Shown in pieces: positions 34,852 to 45,939 of a stretch of 64,000 nt of DNA. Source of the stretch: Glebionis coronaria (lineage: Eukaryota > Streptophyta > Magnoliopsida > Asterales > Asteraceae); assembly GCA_025667525.1 (NCBI GenBank), contig CM046876.1:528528538-528592537 (forward strand), in the 5' to 3' direction. Numbering within the stretch: the stretch's first letter is position 1; each line of letters opens with the position of its first letter. The notes below the pieces were generated by a model. The model had not been told where the DNA came from. It saw only the letters and a list, made by a program, of their open reading frames with translations, and made no database searches. Both the position numbers and the translations under genes were made by a program.

Positions 34852-35900
34852 ACATAAATTGGAAAAACAGGTACGCTATGCGACAAAAAAGAATATAAAC
34901 CTGAGAGAAAAATATTGAGCAAAATCAAGTCATTGGTGTTTTTTTAACACACTTTTAAATAAAATATAAATATACAACAAGTGAAATGGCCCCTGACTGG
35001 TTGGGTATATCTATCTGGCAATGTTTATGACCTAGCACAAAAGCTCCATACCAAACCCCTAGTTCTTACCAAATCACCAGCCAACATAAACATAAGAAAT
35101 TGGTACTTAAAATAATAGAAATATACTACTAACTCTCTTTTAAAATTATATTCTAATTTTTCTTTTCAGATTATCTCAAATTAATTATTCACTTTCTAAA
35201 AATATATAAAAATTTAGGTCGAGATGAAATTATAACTACAAACTTTAAAGATATTTTAAATTAATTGGTTAATAATAAAATTATTTTTATGTAAAAAGTA
35301 AGAGAAAGAAAGATTATAGAAATCATATTTTTCTTAAATTATACTATATTTTTTTGTATATGGACAATAATTTTAATAAAAAAAAAGTATATAACTAACT
35401 TCAATTGCATACTTTCTTTAAAAGAAGTGAGTTGACGAACACACCATAACTTCGAGTGACTTTTTATATGATTTAATCAAGTATAAATTCACAAATAAAA
35501 GTAACGTATACGGAATTAAGAAAACTAAACAAAAATACTTACATAACATCTCAAACAGAGTCTATTTACAAAAATCGATTGTTCAATATACAAAGTAATG
35601 ATTTTTCTTTCATATAAATGTGTAATTTAAACAAGCAACAAGCTGTGCGAGTAATTACTTCGTATATTTGAAACCAATATTAGTAGATTTTAGATATAGA
35701 TGTCATAAGATTACTATGTATAACTGGGTTAAACACTTAAACTCTATCTATAAGTCCCACCCCCCTATACATGTGTAACATCAACACTATGACGCAAAAT
35801 TTATACATGTCTCGAGACCTTCCAAAACTAACCCTCGATCCATCGCTGAGTCAAAATAATCACTTAATGACACCATTTCCAACCAAATGATGGTTCAACA
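34852..35900. other. No gene recognised
   Basis: AT-rich intergenic sequence. I see no domains, terminal repeats or RNA genes. Confidence 0.5.
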
Positions 35901-35920
35901 AGTTGCTTGCATATCTTTGT

Positions 35921-36000
35921 AGGATTGGCATGGTGGCAAATCATTTAGCCTTGGTGTATTAATTATGAAGCATCAAATCTGATGTTCGATTCTTGCTAGT
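35921..36000 (+). mobile_element. tRNA-derived SINE-like head
   Basis: TTGGCATGGTGG (35925-35936) resembles a Pol III A box, and TGTTCGATTCT (35983-35993) resembles a B box 47 bp downstream. Both boxes are degenerate and the 3' end is unclear. Confidence 0.4.
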
Positions 36001-36198
36001 AAACTCACTGGGACCACTTTGTTGTGCAAAAGCACCAAAAATGTGTAAGCCATGTACAACAGCCGTTTTGCATTGATTACTAGGACCGAATCGATGATAC
36101 TAGACTAGGTCCATTCGGTCCATTCTTTTAAATCCATTAAATGGGTGTATTTATCATTTACCTTTTATAGAAACTATAGGTTTTAATCTTGTGCCTAA

Positions 36199-36488
36199 GA
36201 GCATCCACTATGGTAGTTTAACAATAGGTCTAAGAATTTATGAAGAGGTTTAAAAAAGTTTGTCCCATAGTGAGGAACCATTTCAAGTTTATGTGGCATG
36301 AAGAGGTCTAGGATTTTGAAGAGGTTCATAATTTAATGCATTGCATGATTTGACAAGTTTATAAACTAACTAAAGGTTTATCCATAGTGGTAATAGGTTT
36401 ATACTATAATAAAGGTTTATAAATTAATGACATTTGAACATGTGGCAATACTATAAACCTTTGAAGAGGTTTATCATAGTGGATGCCC
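36199..36488. mobile_element. Tourist-like (PIF/Harbinger) MITE
   Basis: 290 bp starting GAGCATCCACTATGG and ending CATAGTGGATGCCC. GCATCCACTATG is perfectly inverted, and TAA flanks both ends (36196-36198, 36489-36491), the three-base duplication of this superfamily. The interior repeats AGGTTTATA-like words. No ORF. Confidence 0.88.
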
Positions 36489-36661
36489 TAAATGTAAAGT
36501 TCGAAAACAGTTTACACGGTACTCATTAAACTTTATAAAGAAGTAAAACAATATTCATCAGTCGTTACATTAGGCTGGGCATATCAAATCGGTCGCCGAA
36601 CTCGATTGATCTATTCGACATAGGGCGACCGATATGTCGTCGAAGGAAAAGGATCGTGCAT

Positions 36662-36815
36662 GTTAGACGGGTAGACTAAGACCCAACTCGATTGTGGGTT
36701 TGGGTCCATTAGGATTAGGATAGGTATCTTCTCTTCCTTGGAAGAGAAGATACCTATCCTAACCCTAATAGACCCAAACTCATAATCGGGTTGGGTCTTA
36801 GTGTACCCGTCTAAC
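36662..36815. repeat. 154-bp near-perfect snap-back hairpin
   Basis: Arms 36662-36737 and 36740-36815 (76 bp each) are inverted repeats with about six mismatches, separated by only two bases (TT). They begin GTTAGACGGGTA and meet at CTCTTCC-TT-GGAAGAG. No ORF and no obvious target duplication. It could be a foldback MITE or the template of a small-RNA precursor. Confidence 0.9.
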
Positions 36816-37134
36816 AGTGCAGAGGACCAAGTGTCGTATGTGTGTTTAATTAATTAAAACGTATTTTTTGAGGTATGTTTTTTTTAAATGTAGGTCGTTT
36901 TCATGTGATAAAAAGTCGTCAATAGATTATCGAAAAAAGAAAGCTGAAATAACGAAAGATTCAAGTGTGAAAAAAGTCGGCTGATGTGCCCAACCCTATA
37001 CCTGTGTAGACAATATTTTCGTTGTTACAGTCGATTTAATTTGAAAATAATAACAATCCGTTTTGTTCTAACTTACTTGCGAAAAACTCTATTAACAAAA
37101 GAGTTTCTAAGGTGCCGTGGTGATTTATGAAATT

Positions 37135-37806
37135 GATAAGTGAAAATGAAATCTATATATACATTTAAGTTAGTATATATCTATCCAACCAATTATAATC
37201 ACCTATTTTTTAAAAAACCCACTTCTCACCATTTTTTTAAAAATTAAATATCTCACAAACGGTAAATCGTTAAACGAAAAAAAATACACAATTGTGACGA
37301 GAATTAAATCATCTATCTATCGAGGGGCACATAATATACTTTCGACGAACTTTTTTTCGACTTTTTTTTTCTTAAGTCACGTCTGGAGATAATCATATAT
37401 GATTCGTCACGAATCATATATGATTCGTCACGAATCATATATGATTCGTCACGAATCATATATGATTTTCAGAAAATCATATATGATTCGTGATATGAAT
37501 CATATATGATTTTCTGAGAATCATATATGTTTCGTGACGAATCATATATGATTCTCTCCAGAGTTGACTTAAGAAAAAAAGTCGAAAAAAAAGTTTGTCG
37601 AAATTATATACATGTGCCCCTCGATAGATAGATGATTTAATTTTCGTCGCGATGATATGTTTTGTTTTACGTAACGATAAACGGTTTGTAAGATATTTAA
37701 TTTTTAAAAAATGAGTTTTTTGTTACATGATAAAAATGGATAGTTATGATTGGTTGGTTGAGTTTATGCTAAATTAAGGGTCTATAAGAATATTTTTCCC
37801 ATTTTC
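37135..37806. mobile_element. Foldback element with palindromic core
   Basis: Left arm (about 37135-37389) and right arm (about 37557-37806) are inverted repeats. For example ATTAAATCATCTATCTATCGAG (shown here only as ATTAAATCATC...TATCGAGGGGCAC, 37305-37330) has its complement at 37610-37640, and the poly-T/TCGAC run at 37350-37370 pairs with 37570-37590. The centre is an array of palindromes. No ORF. Family unknown; a long-inverted-repeat MITE of Mutator or foldback type is likely. I could not confirm a target duplication. Confidence 0.75.
37390..37556. repeat. Eight-copy palindromic ATCATATATGAT array
   Basis: Seven copies of the perfect palindrome ATCATATATGAT plus one variant (ATCATATATGTT), linked by TCGTCACGA-, TTTCAGAAA- or TCGTGAT-type spacers, give a period near 21 bp. 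It forms the loop region of the foldback element. Confidence 0.9.
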
Positions 37807-38076
37807 GAGAGTACGTTGCAATTAGATGAGTTAAACCAGATGATATCTCACATTGAACGTTTATGTTGCGAATAACACGGTTGTGTAGTTTTTATTAATC
37901 TTAACAAGCTTCATCGATCCTCGGGTACTCGTGCGATACAGCGATGGATATCTTATAACTAAATTTTTCAACGCAATAATTCGTTTTTTCAAGTTATAAC
38001 TTCTAAATCAATAGTTTTTATTTAATAACATGTCTTAAAAAAGTAATTTCAATCAAATGATATCATTACTTTTGCC

Positions 38077-38078
<2 letters not shown>

Positions 38079-38164
<86 letters not shown>
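38079..38164. repeat. (TA)n microsatellite
   Basis: About 42 uninterrupted TA units. Confidence 0.98.
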
Positions 38165-38165
<1 letters not shown>

Positions 38166-38174
38166 TAGCGGCGT

Positions 38175-38195
38175 AACCCGCCCAACGGGCGGGTT
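38175..38195. repeat. GC hairpin next to the (TA)n run
   Basis: AACCCGCCC-AAC-GGGCGGGTT: nine-base-pair stem with a three-base loop, in otherwise AT-rich DNA directly after (TA)n and ACTAGCGGCGT. A (TA)n run followed by an ACCCG...CGGGT hairpin resembles termini of some plant Helitron-related repeats, but no Rep/helicase gene is present. Assignment is tentative. Confidence 0.4.
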
Positions 38196-38654
38196 TGTTT
38201 CATTATTTTTTTTAAGTGTACGTTTGTGTTTTAGTCTTTTTTGTATTTGTTGGTTGTTTTTTTTTACGTTTTTTTATGCTCAGGCCACCCACCAGACTTG
38301 TTTTGTTTCTTTTTTTATACACAATTTTTTTTTGTGTATTAATAACATAAAAAACAGTTTTAATACTTGATATATCTTTTTTACTAAATATCTATATAAT
38401 TAGAGAAGTATTTTTCAAAGATCATGTATATTTTTTTAAATAAGTAATTTTTATACGGTTTGTTATTTTTATAATAAATAATTTTTATACAGTTTTTTTA
38501 ATAATTAATTTTTTAAACTACGTTTGATATTATTGGCTATATCAAAGAATGCTTAAAGATCTCAATTAAGAGACACACGGATCACTTGCATAAAAAGTAC
38601 TATAAATGACCATTCTACCAAGATGATAATTTTTACCATTTAAACCAATTTAAG

Positions 38655-39360
38655 CAATGTTTTAAAACCCGATTTTTAAATCGACCCGGTCGAGTCACTG
38701 CTCCGAATCAACTCGGTTTCCTAAAAAAAATTATTTTTTGTTTTTATTAATTAATACTCCCTCGTCCCAAAATTATAGTCCCATTTTGACTTTTTCGGTC
38801 TTTTTCTTCCAATTTTGACCTTAAATATTTTTGTGTGTGTTATATAATACTTAATGAAACATATATGAATTGATTCGTTTTTAAATGTATTTTCATTGTT
38901 ATAAATTTTTATGACTTATTATACAACACAAAAATAAAATTTTAAGGTCAAAGTTAGAAAAGAAAGACCGAAAAAGTCAAAGTATTTTCATTGTTATAAC
39001 TTTTTATCACTTATTATAACTTTTTATCACTTATTATATAACACAAAAATAAATATTTAAGGTCAAATTTTGGGACGGATGGAGTAACAATTATGTATAA
39101 AAACCATAAAAACTTCCGTATATTAAAATATAAATTGTTTACCAACCAATATAATATGTAAAAATAAAAATCTGTCGCAAATACGTAAAATTCACATATT
39201 TTTTTTAAACCCCGAAAAAATCGAAACCCGGCCAGGTCTCGAAAACCGGGTTGACCCGAGCCATAGCAAACCTCGAGGGTCTAGCCGGGTTTCGAAAATA
39301 TGAAACCCGGGTCAATATGATCCGTTTTTTTTTCCCGAAACCTCGCAAGTCTAGTCGAGT
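38655..39360. mobile_element. hAT-like MITE remnant split by a Stowaway MITE
   Basis: The left end CAATGTTTTAAAACCCG (38655) is the same as the start of the 32085-32623 MITE. The right part has the same kind of GC-rich arm (AACCCGG, CCGGGTTGACCCG, about 39225-39310). A Stowaway copy occupies 38757-39084. The right terminus is eroded and not defined. Confidence 0.6.
38757..39084. mobile_element. Stowaway-type MITE
   Basis: 328 bp from CTCCCTCGTCCCAAAATTATAG to GGGACGGATGGAG, with TA on both sides (38755-38756, 39085-39086). It is longer than the other copy because part of one arm is duplicated (TTTTCATTGTTATAA at 38890 and 38986; CTTTTTATCACTTATTATA repeated at about 39000-39040). Confidence 0.9.
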
Positions 39361-40690
39361 TAACAGTAGGACATGGGGAAGCAGTTTTCTAATGTGTTTG
39401 TGGTATATTGTTGGTAATGTATACACATCAACATCATATAATGCAACTTGTTTTTTTAAACAGATATAATGCAACTTGTTATTCTAACTATAAAACCATT
39501 TATACGATTTATCTTCAGTCTATGCACATCTTCCCTGATGGTAGGGCGATTCTTGTAAATGTCCAAAGAAGAATAAGTAATGGTTGACCAATTAGAAACA
39601 TCATAACATATCTATTCAATGGATCAAGAATGAAAAGAAAAGAATGTTTAGTCAATAAGAAACTCTCAGAAAATCTCTACCCAATGCAAGCACAATCTAA
39701 AGAGAATAAAGGTAAATAACAAAATTAAACTTTGTTAGATAAATTTATAAGATTGTTACCTCAAACAAAAGGTGGAGGTCCTGCACAAAGCTAGAAACGA
39801 CCTGACAACATGACCGCCTAATACTTATATGTGTTCAAAAGGTGAATGAGAATAAGTAAATGCGTTTTTTATGTGCTTCAAGAAATAGTAAGCCCGAAGT
39901 ATACTTTTTTTCTTATAATAATATACAGCCGATAATTTTGAAATATCAACAATGAAGCGACAATGTGATTATCTGTCTGCGCATAATGTTTCAATAAAAA
40001 CGCCTGTACTTTAATGTAAGCATTATAATCTGTGTAGCTCTCTTCTTGATTTGTTGTTGTGCACACCGCGACATATATGTGTATGCCTCTTTATGTGTTG
40101 CAGCTGAACTGAAGTACGACTCTTTGTTTGCAGCAGAAAGATCAGCTCATAGGCTGCTGCTGATGGTTGATATAACCTTTTGATTTATAAGTTGATGCAT
40201 CCGCACCCCCATACATGACTCCATCCTGATTCTTTTGCCCACCGTATCCAAAATCACTACAGACATATCCTTGCTGCATAGTGGTTTCCATTACCACCCA
40301 TTATCTGTTATAACAAAATAAGAAACAAACACATAGAAAAGCAGAAATACATGTTATATCAGTTGGCAAAGGTTCGAATAGGAGGAAGAATGGCAACTTG
40401 CTTCTGTCTGGACTCTAGATGAAGGAAGAAGTAATGTTGGTCTTCATAGAGCCAACTCTACTTCAGAATTCTATCAGCAACAACAAAGACCGCCTAATGA
40501 GGACCTGATTCATATGGAACCGAATCTCTCGATGCACGAATAACTTCAGCGGGGCCTGTATGATCCTAACATGCTACCATAGGATAGGTCATTGCCAACG
40601 CCTGGTGGTGGTCCAAGAATGAATAATGATGTTTTGAATCTTTAGCTCGACAAAGCATAGATATACAGGATCCGCTGCTAGGTTACACCA
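39361..40690. other. Decayed sequence with a possible exon-like tail
   Basis: No supported gene. On the minus strand at about 40150-40290, a short open stretch (METTMQQGYVCSDFGYGG) ends in a Gln-rich tail and a stop. It could be a terminal exon of a Gly/Gln-rich RNA-binding-type protein. On the plus strand at about 40480-40620 there is NEDLIHMEPNLSMHE, then stops. Neither is identified. Confidence 0.3.
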
Positions 40691-40696
40691 CGCTAA

Positions 40697-40970
40697 TCAA
40701 GTAAGCCGACTTCCTTCCAGTGTCCTCATTCACCAACCTGACCTTTCCCTTATGGGCTTGTAACTGGGCTAGATGTTTCTGGTTTTTGACCCATACAAAC
40801 AGAATGTCTGATCTTTCACTCGGCCCATCAATTAATACACCTTTCCAGCGCTTTACGACCCCGCCACCACCTGCACCAGTTGCTTCTTGTGTTGGAATGC
40901 CTATATCAGTCTCAGAAACTTTAGAGCTACTGAGCTTAGTTGACCGGTCTATGGATTATGAGCTTAGTTG
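40697..40970 (-). other. 91-codon exon-like open stretch, unidentified
   Basis: Stop-to-stop frame on the minus strand with protein-like composition: SIDRSTKLSSSKVSETDIG, a Gly run (GAGGGGVVKRWKG), then LFVWVKNQKHLAQLQAHKG and KVRLVNEDTGRKSAYLI. I do not recognise the family. The opposite strand also has an open frame here (40720-41019), so coding strand is uncertain. It lies in the cluster of broken exon fragments. Confidence 0.25.
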
Positions 40971-41602
40971 TGCTGCAAGTAAGTTCGTCCGTCAAACACA
41001 AAGAATTTCTACACGATGAAAGTTATTGTTTACCCATAATCACAAACATAATAACCCAGGCAAAAAAAAAAGAATAGAAACACATCTTATTAGTTGTTTG
41101 ATTGTGAAGATGCAAGGGAGACTATTAAATTCTTAAGAACTTGTTAAAACTGACTAACTTTTACTAATATTGAGTAAAACTTAGTTGAATAGTTGTTGAT
41201 CTCAGTCATTCAAGTTTGATTGAACTTGCAACTGATATAGTATCACAGCTGAATGAAACAACCAATAATGGACCATCTCTAGGAAAAAAAAACATCAGCA
41301 GTTTTGATCCATACAAATAGCATTAAACATGATATCAGTAACGATTATTTTATAAATGGATTTCAAGGAAGAAACCAATAAATGATAAGAAAACATTACA
41401 ATCGCATTGGTGGCGATTATAACAGCACCAGCTTCTGGTATATTTGAATGATCTGCAGAACCATAAAAAGTTGGAAATCCAAATACAACTATCGTGAAGG
41501 AGCATAGAGAATTGAATCACTTCGGGAGTCATTCCAGAAAACCAATGCAATCTTGTACACACGAATTCATATTTAATCTGATTGATCTAGAAACAAACCT
41601 TT

Positions 41603-41732
41603 ACATGTGTGTTTGAGGACCCGACAACCTCTTGCACAAAATTCTCGGCTACATACGCCAATAAATTACATGTCTGTTTGAGGAGCCGACAACCTCTTGC
41701 ACACAATTCTTGGCTACATACGCCAATAAATG
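41603..41732. repeat. 65-bp tandem duplication
   Basis: ACATGT(G/C)TGTTTGAGGA starts at 41603 and again at 41668. Both copies run through GGCTACATACGCCAATAAAT with a few mismatches. Confidence 0.92.
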
Positions 41733-43400
41733 TTTCTTTAAGAACAAACTCGTCATAAAAACTACCATTCCAACTACTGCCTTCGTAGTTCACTTAGCTA
41801 ATTGTTATGTGCTGTTGATGATTTGCTTTCCGCTGACCGAATCTCCTAATAGCACGAAAATTGTTAAATTTTTAGTAGAATCGTAGTACTACACAAACAT
41901 AAGAGATAAGCTTCTTAGTGTGTAATGAGATACGACTACTGTATTGAATAAAGCCAATTATGTTATGTTTTTGCCCACTTTTCTAGCAGCCAATGCAAGT
42001 ATAATTAACTGTAACTATAATCCAACAGAACAAACGGCCAAATTGTCCCATGGCATTGTGATTTGCACCTAAACTATGTTGCTTGTAGAATGTAAGATTA
42101 CCTGAAGTTCTGAACTGATGAAACCATTAAGATTCCATGAAGTAAGCACATTTACGTATCGAGGCGATGCCTGAAATTCAGTTTTATGCTGAAATGATTT
42201 CTGCTGATATGAAAGAAAAATAATCAAGAGAAAGTTACCAAAACGGGCACATCGTTGATGGATATAACTCCTTCAATATATATTATTATGGACATTAGTA
42301 TCTATGGATATACCGATTTTTCTAATGATAATAATAGGCTTAAGGGTAACCTCGAGTTGGAATATTCGTGAAAAATGAAAGCCGCAAATACCTGGTAACA
42401 AAGGTCAAGCCGGTCTGATGATCGACAAAGCATAGATGGAATTGAAGACTTGAAAGTTTCACCTGGATGGAATACCATAGAATTCTACTAATTAGCAAGA
42501 ACCAATTTCAGAACCCCGTATGTTTTTTTAATTCCTCGTTGCGGGTGCCAGACTTTATGGTAATTTAGAAATATGAGCGAGTGTTTAGCATGGAGATTTT
42601 AAACTAACAAACGAAATCTAAATAAAACAATCTATAGGTGGTCAGTTAGACAGGCTGATTACAGAGTAAGAAGGGTTTCAAGTTTAAACTGGTAAAAACT
42701 ACCCAGGTTGGTTTAGGTCAAGTTGACCCACAGATATTATTGTATCCATATCTAAAGTACTCGTGTTATAGCCATCACAAGGGTGAACAAAAGTATGTTA
42801 GCTAAGGGTTTATCAGCAGTCGTGCTAGGAACAATTTTCTAACCTTCTGGGAATGTTTATGTTAAAAAAAGTTGGATGTCGAAATGGATTTTGATTAAGC
42901 GCTCTAAAAGTTTATGTTAAAAAAATTAAAGGTTAGACTTGGAGCAACTTTCCACCTTATTGATATAAAGCAAAATGCAAGTCGACTTTTAAGTAAACTG
43001 ATCAAATTGTCACCTCCAAGAATGTTACTATATCCATTTTAATAAACTTTAACATTCATAGTAACTCGTTCGCAGTTGTCGTCTTATTTAAAAATCAATA
43101 GAAATCATACCTTTGGCGAACTCCTCCACCAAGCTCAGCATCCGTGTAAAGATAAGAGTCCCACAAGGTTTATACCACCATTGTCGGTTTTCTGGGCTCA
43201 AGTTACTTAAATCATGTCTCCAGTTCAGAGCATTGTTGGATAATGGATCGAGTGATGTTCTTCCAACCATATGCACCAAGTGCACGAACTATCCAAGTGT
43301 TAACGTGGTCCAGTTACTTCACAAATTTTAATAGGACTATTAATTAAGAATTTTAGGAAAGTATGTGTAGTCATGGTAAGTTTCATATAAATGCACTTAC

Positions 43401-43483
43401 CCTTTTCTCCATCCAGAGAATGTGAGGGATCGTAACAGAGATATTATATTTTCTCCATGTGGTGTTCCAGGTTCTATTAAAAC
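43401..43483 (-). pseudogene. Exon fragment of an Rsm22-like methyltransferase
   Basis: The minus strand reads VLIEPGTPHGENIISLLRS; then, after a frame slip of two bases, HILWMEKR. Both match the conserved core of plant Rsm22/METTL17-type mitochondrial ribosome-associated methyltransferases (Arabidopsis At1g64600 family) as I remember it. A splice acceptor (ACAG) precedes it and a donor (GTAAGT) follows at about 43400-43395, so intron borders are kept and the piece arose from DNA, not from mRNA. No other exon of the gene is recognised with confidence. A phrase TDAELGGG at about 43120 may be another. Confidence 0.5.
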
Positions 43484-44309
43484 CTGTTCAAACGTATATA
43501 TAAACTAATGTCGAGCAAACTGTTATCTTAGACTTTATACCTGATGCACTGTCTTCCGAATAGTGATATTCGTTTTCCCTTCAGGACTTGTTTCTTTTTT
43601 GACGCATTACGTGAAAAACAAATTAGCACCTCTACAAAACCATTAAAAACTTTGAATATCCAGCATCATATTACGTACATGTCTGATCAAACATTAAGCT
43701 TTTCCTTCAAATTCAGCCACTGTTGGTCAGAACCGTACGACTGTCTCAAAAGATAGCACGCATAATACAGAACTTGAATCTGCCAAAGAAATAACAATGT
43801 CAGAAAACACCCCCAATCAGTTGTGATTTCATAAGGTGCGACGTGGGATAATAACGGAATTTTTTATCAAAATGAAGATGAAAATATATAAGAAGAGTCG
43901 GTAAATTCGTCCATTTGATCGAGACCTTGATCCTCTACCAGGCGATGACATGAACGTCCTCCCCCTCAATCATACTCGTGAAGTGATCTCCTAGAAAATT
44001 ACATTATAACTACATTAGCATCATTCAAATAAACCGTCTTCGACATACACAAAAGGATTGGTTTACACTATCACATCAGAAAGGCTTGCACTTCGCAGTG
44101 AGGGAAACATTCAGTCTAACCCATAAATCATAGGAGCAAACTAATACATGAGTCGGTGATGGAAATATTTGTATAAAAATACATTAACATTCATACCATC
44201 ACATATATATAAGATATAAATATATCAGACATTTCCTTGTTGGCCATTCCTTTTTCCATACGATCTTTTTATTAAGAATATGCACCTGAAGATACCAAGT
44301 CGTTATAAG

Positions 44310-44568
44310 ATGGAAGACTTAGGTCGTGATTTTGGTCGTTAGACAGGGAAAAGAAGTGAGCAGCAACATGAATATGCAGGTGCTGATAGAGATCATGAGG
44401 ATGATGACGAATATGACGAGACAATCCAAAATATCCACAACGAAACTGAGAAAGACCATTCAATATTCGAGGATGAGGACACTGAAGACCACATGAATAA
44501 TGTTAGAGATGGAGCTGATTATCATTTGATTTTTCTCACAAATACGAGTCAGGTGATGAAGTTGACAT
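44310..44568 (+). pseudogene. Acidic exon-like fragment, unidentified
   Basis: The plus strand reads TGKRSEQQHEYAGADRDHED, then a very acidic segment (Asp/Glu-rich, about 44390-44500), then after a frame slip FSHKYESGDEVDMS, ending at a plausible donor (TCAG then GTGCAT). At least one upstream stop (44341) is in frame. Composition suggests a disordered acidic region of a nuclear protein. Family not recognised. Confidence 0.35.
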
Positions 44569-45189
44569 GTCAGGTGCATAGGTGTTTTTTTATCTCCCTA
44601 TGTGGGACTGTGTGTTAACATTAGAGATGCTAATTTAGACCCATTTACCTAGAAATGGGTAGATTTACACAAGTATCTTATAATACATGAGTGACTATAT
44701 GATTATTGCAACTTTAAGTCTTAAATAATTAGTCTATACTTCTGCATATAATCTTAGGAAGTGTTCACTGTTCAGCATTGCATATATAAGATGGTTATGG
44801 TAAAAAATATGTAGTAAGCCGAACCTGAGAAACCTTTGTTTTCTTCTCTTTTGAAGCTTTGTGGCCTCACTATAAGTTCATTCACATAAATCTTTTGACA
44901 ATTCTCCATCTTCACCCTTCATTGGACCGCTAGAACTGTGGTTGCATGCTCCCTCACCTGTAGCATAGCTCACAAAGACATATACTCAGTAGTATTTATT
45001 TATGATAAAATATCATTCGTTAACATTGGCTGCAAGTTTTAAGTGTCTGTCTGCAAATTAAGGTTGCTGTGATAAAGTTAAGCTTCTTCCAAAGCCTATA
45101 ATGAATGAAGAAAGGCAATGATTCAGTTACATCAAGCAGGGCTGCGGGTCCTGATAACTCAGGACCTGATCTTATTTATTTGAGTTATC

Positions 45190-45710
45190 TGGAGCTTCTT
45201 CCACGTGTTAGTCATTCAGAAAGAATTCCACGTGGACAGCTGTAAAATAATAGGTTGACCATGTCGGTCGATTCACTTATGTCAATTTCTTGCTATCCAT
45301 TTACAGTCTGATGTTGAGCCACATGATTTTGTAACGGAATCGGTTGGAAGTGTGCATAACAAAAATTTACCTGCCGAAGCTCAGCTTGCTGTCAACAACG
45401 ATAAGGTTCCAGCCGCTCCTAATACTTACAGATGTTAAAATGAAGCAAGATAAGAATGTTAATTTTGATAACCAGCGGAAACTGAATCACAAAAGATGTC
45501 CCACCTTTATCATGTGCATTAGACAGTCAGACGGCAACTGGTGCCGCCAGTAGCGGTGTTAAGGTGCAAGAAGAGATTCTTATTGATATCAATCACCGGT
45601 TCTACAGTGATTTCTTTCTGATGTATTCACAACAGCAATGGCCGAAGATAGGTCTGGTATGGATGTTTTACCACAAGATACCTAGAAAGAGGTAGAGAAC
45701 AGATTATGCA
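45190..45710 (+). pseudogene. Raf-like PB1 kinase gene fragment
   Basis: The plus strand reads LPRVSHSERIPRGQL, a stop, NNRLTMSVDSL, then in another frame SDVEPHDFVTESVGSVHN, and further on VQEEILIDINHRF; a one-base slip then gives FLSDVFTTAMAEDRSGMDV and a stop. These phrases are the hallmark of the region between the PB1 and kinase domains of plant Raf-like MAPKKKs (typically HSERIPREQAE and EILIDINDRFP). Only this middle piece is present; PB1 and kinase domains are absent from the window. Several stops and frameshifts make it a pseudogene. Confidence 0.6.
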
Positions 45711-45939
45711 AAGATCTCAGTTAATCAATTCCTATTTCATTTTTATAAATATGATTCTAAGGTATACGAATTACAACCTATGTTTTCATTAGAAAAAAAT
45801 ATATATTGGTTGATTTGAATTTTATTATAATTCACCTCTGTAATTAACTGTACACGTCGCTCATCTCTGTATATAGATCCCTCATTCAAATTAAAAAAAC
45901 TTAGATCACCATAACGCCAACAACCCCACTTGGAGATTC

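Noticed and set aside
40720..41019. 99-codon plus-strand ORF with a Pro-rich stretch
   Set aside because: The overlapping minus-strand frame is at least as protein-like, and the Pro run mirrors its Gly run. Neither is identified, so I listed only the minus frame as uncertain.
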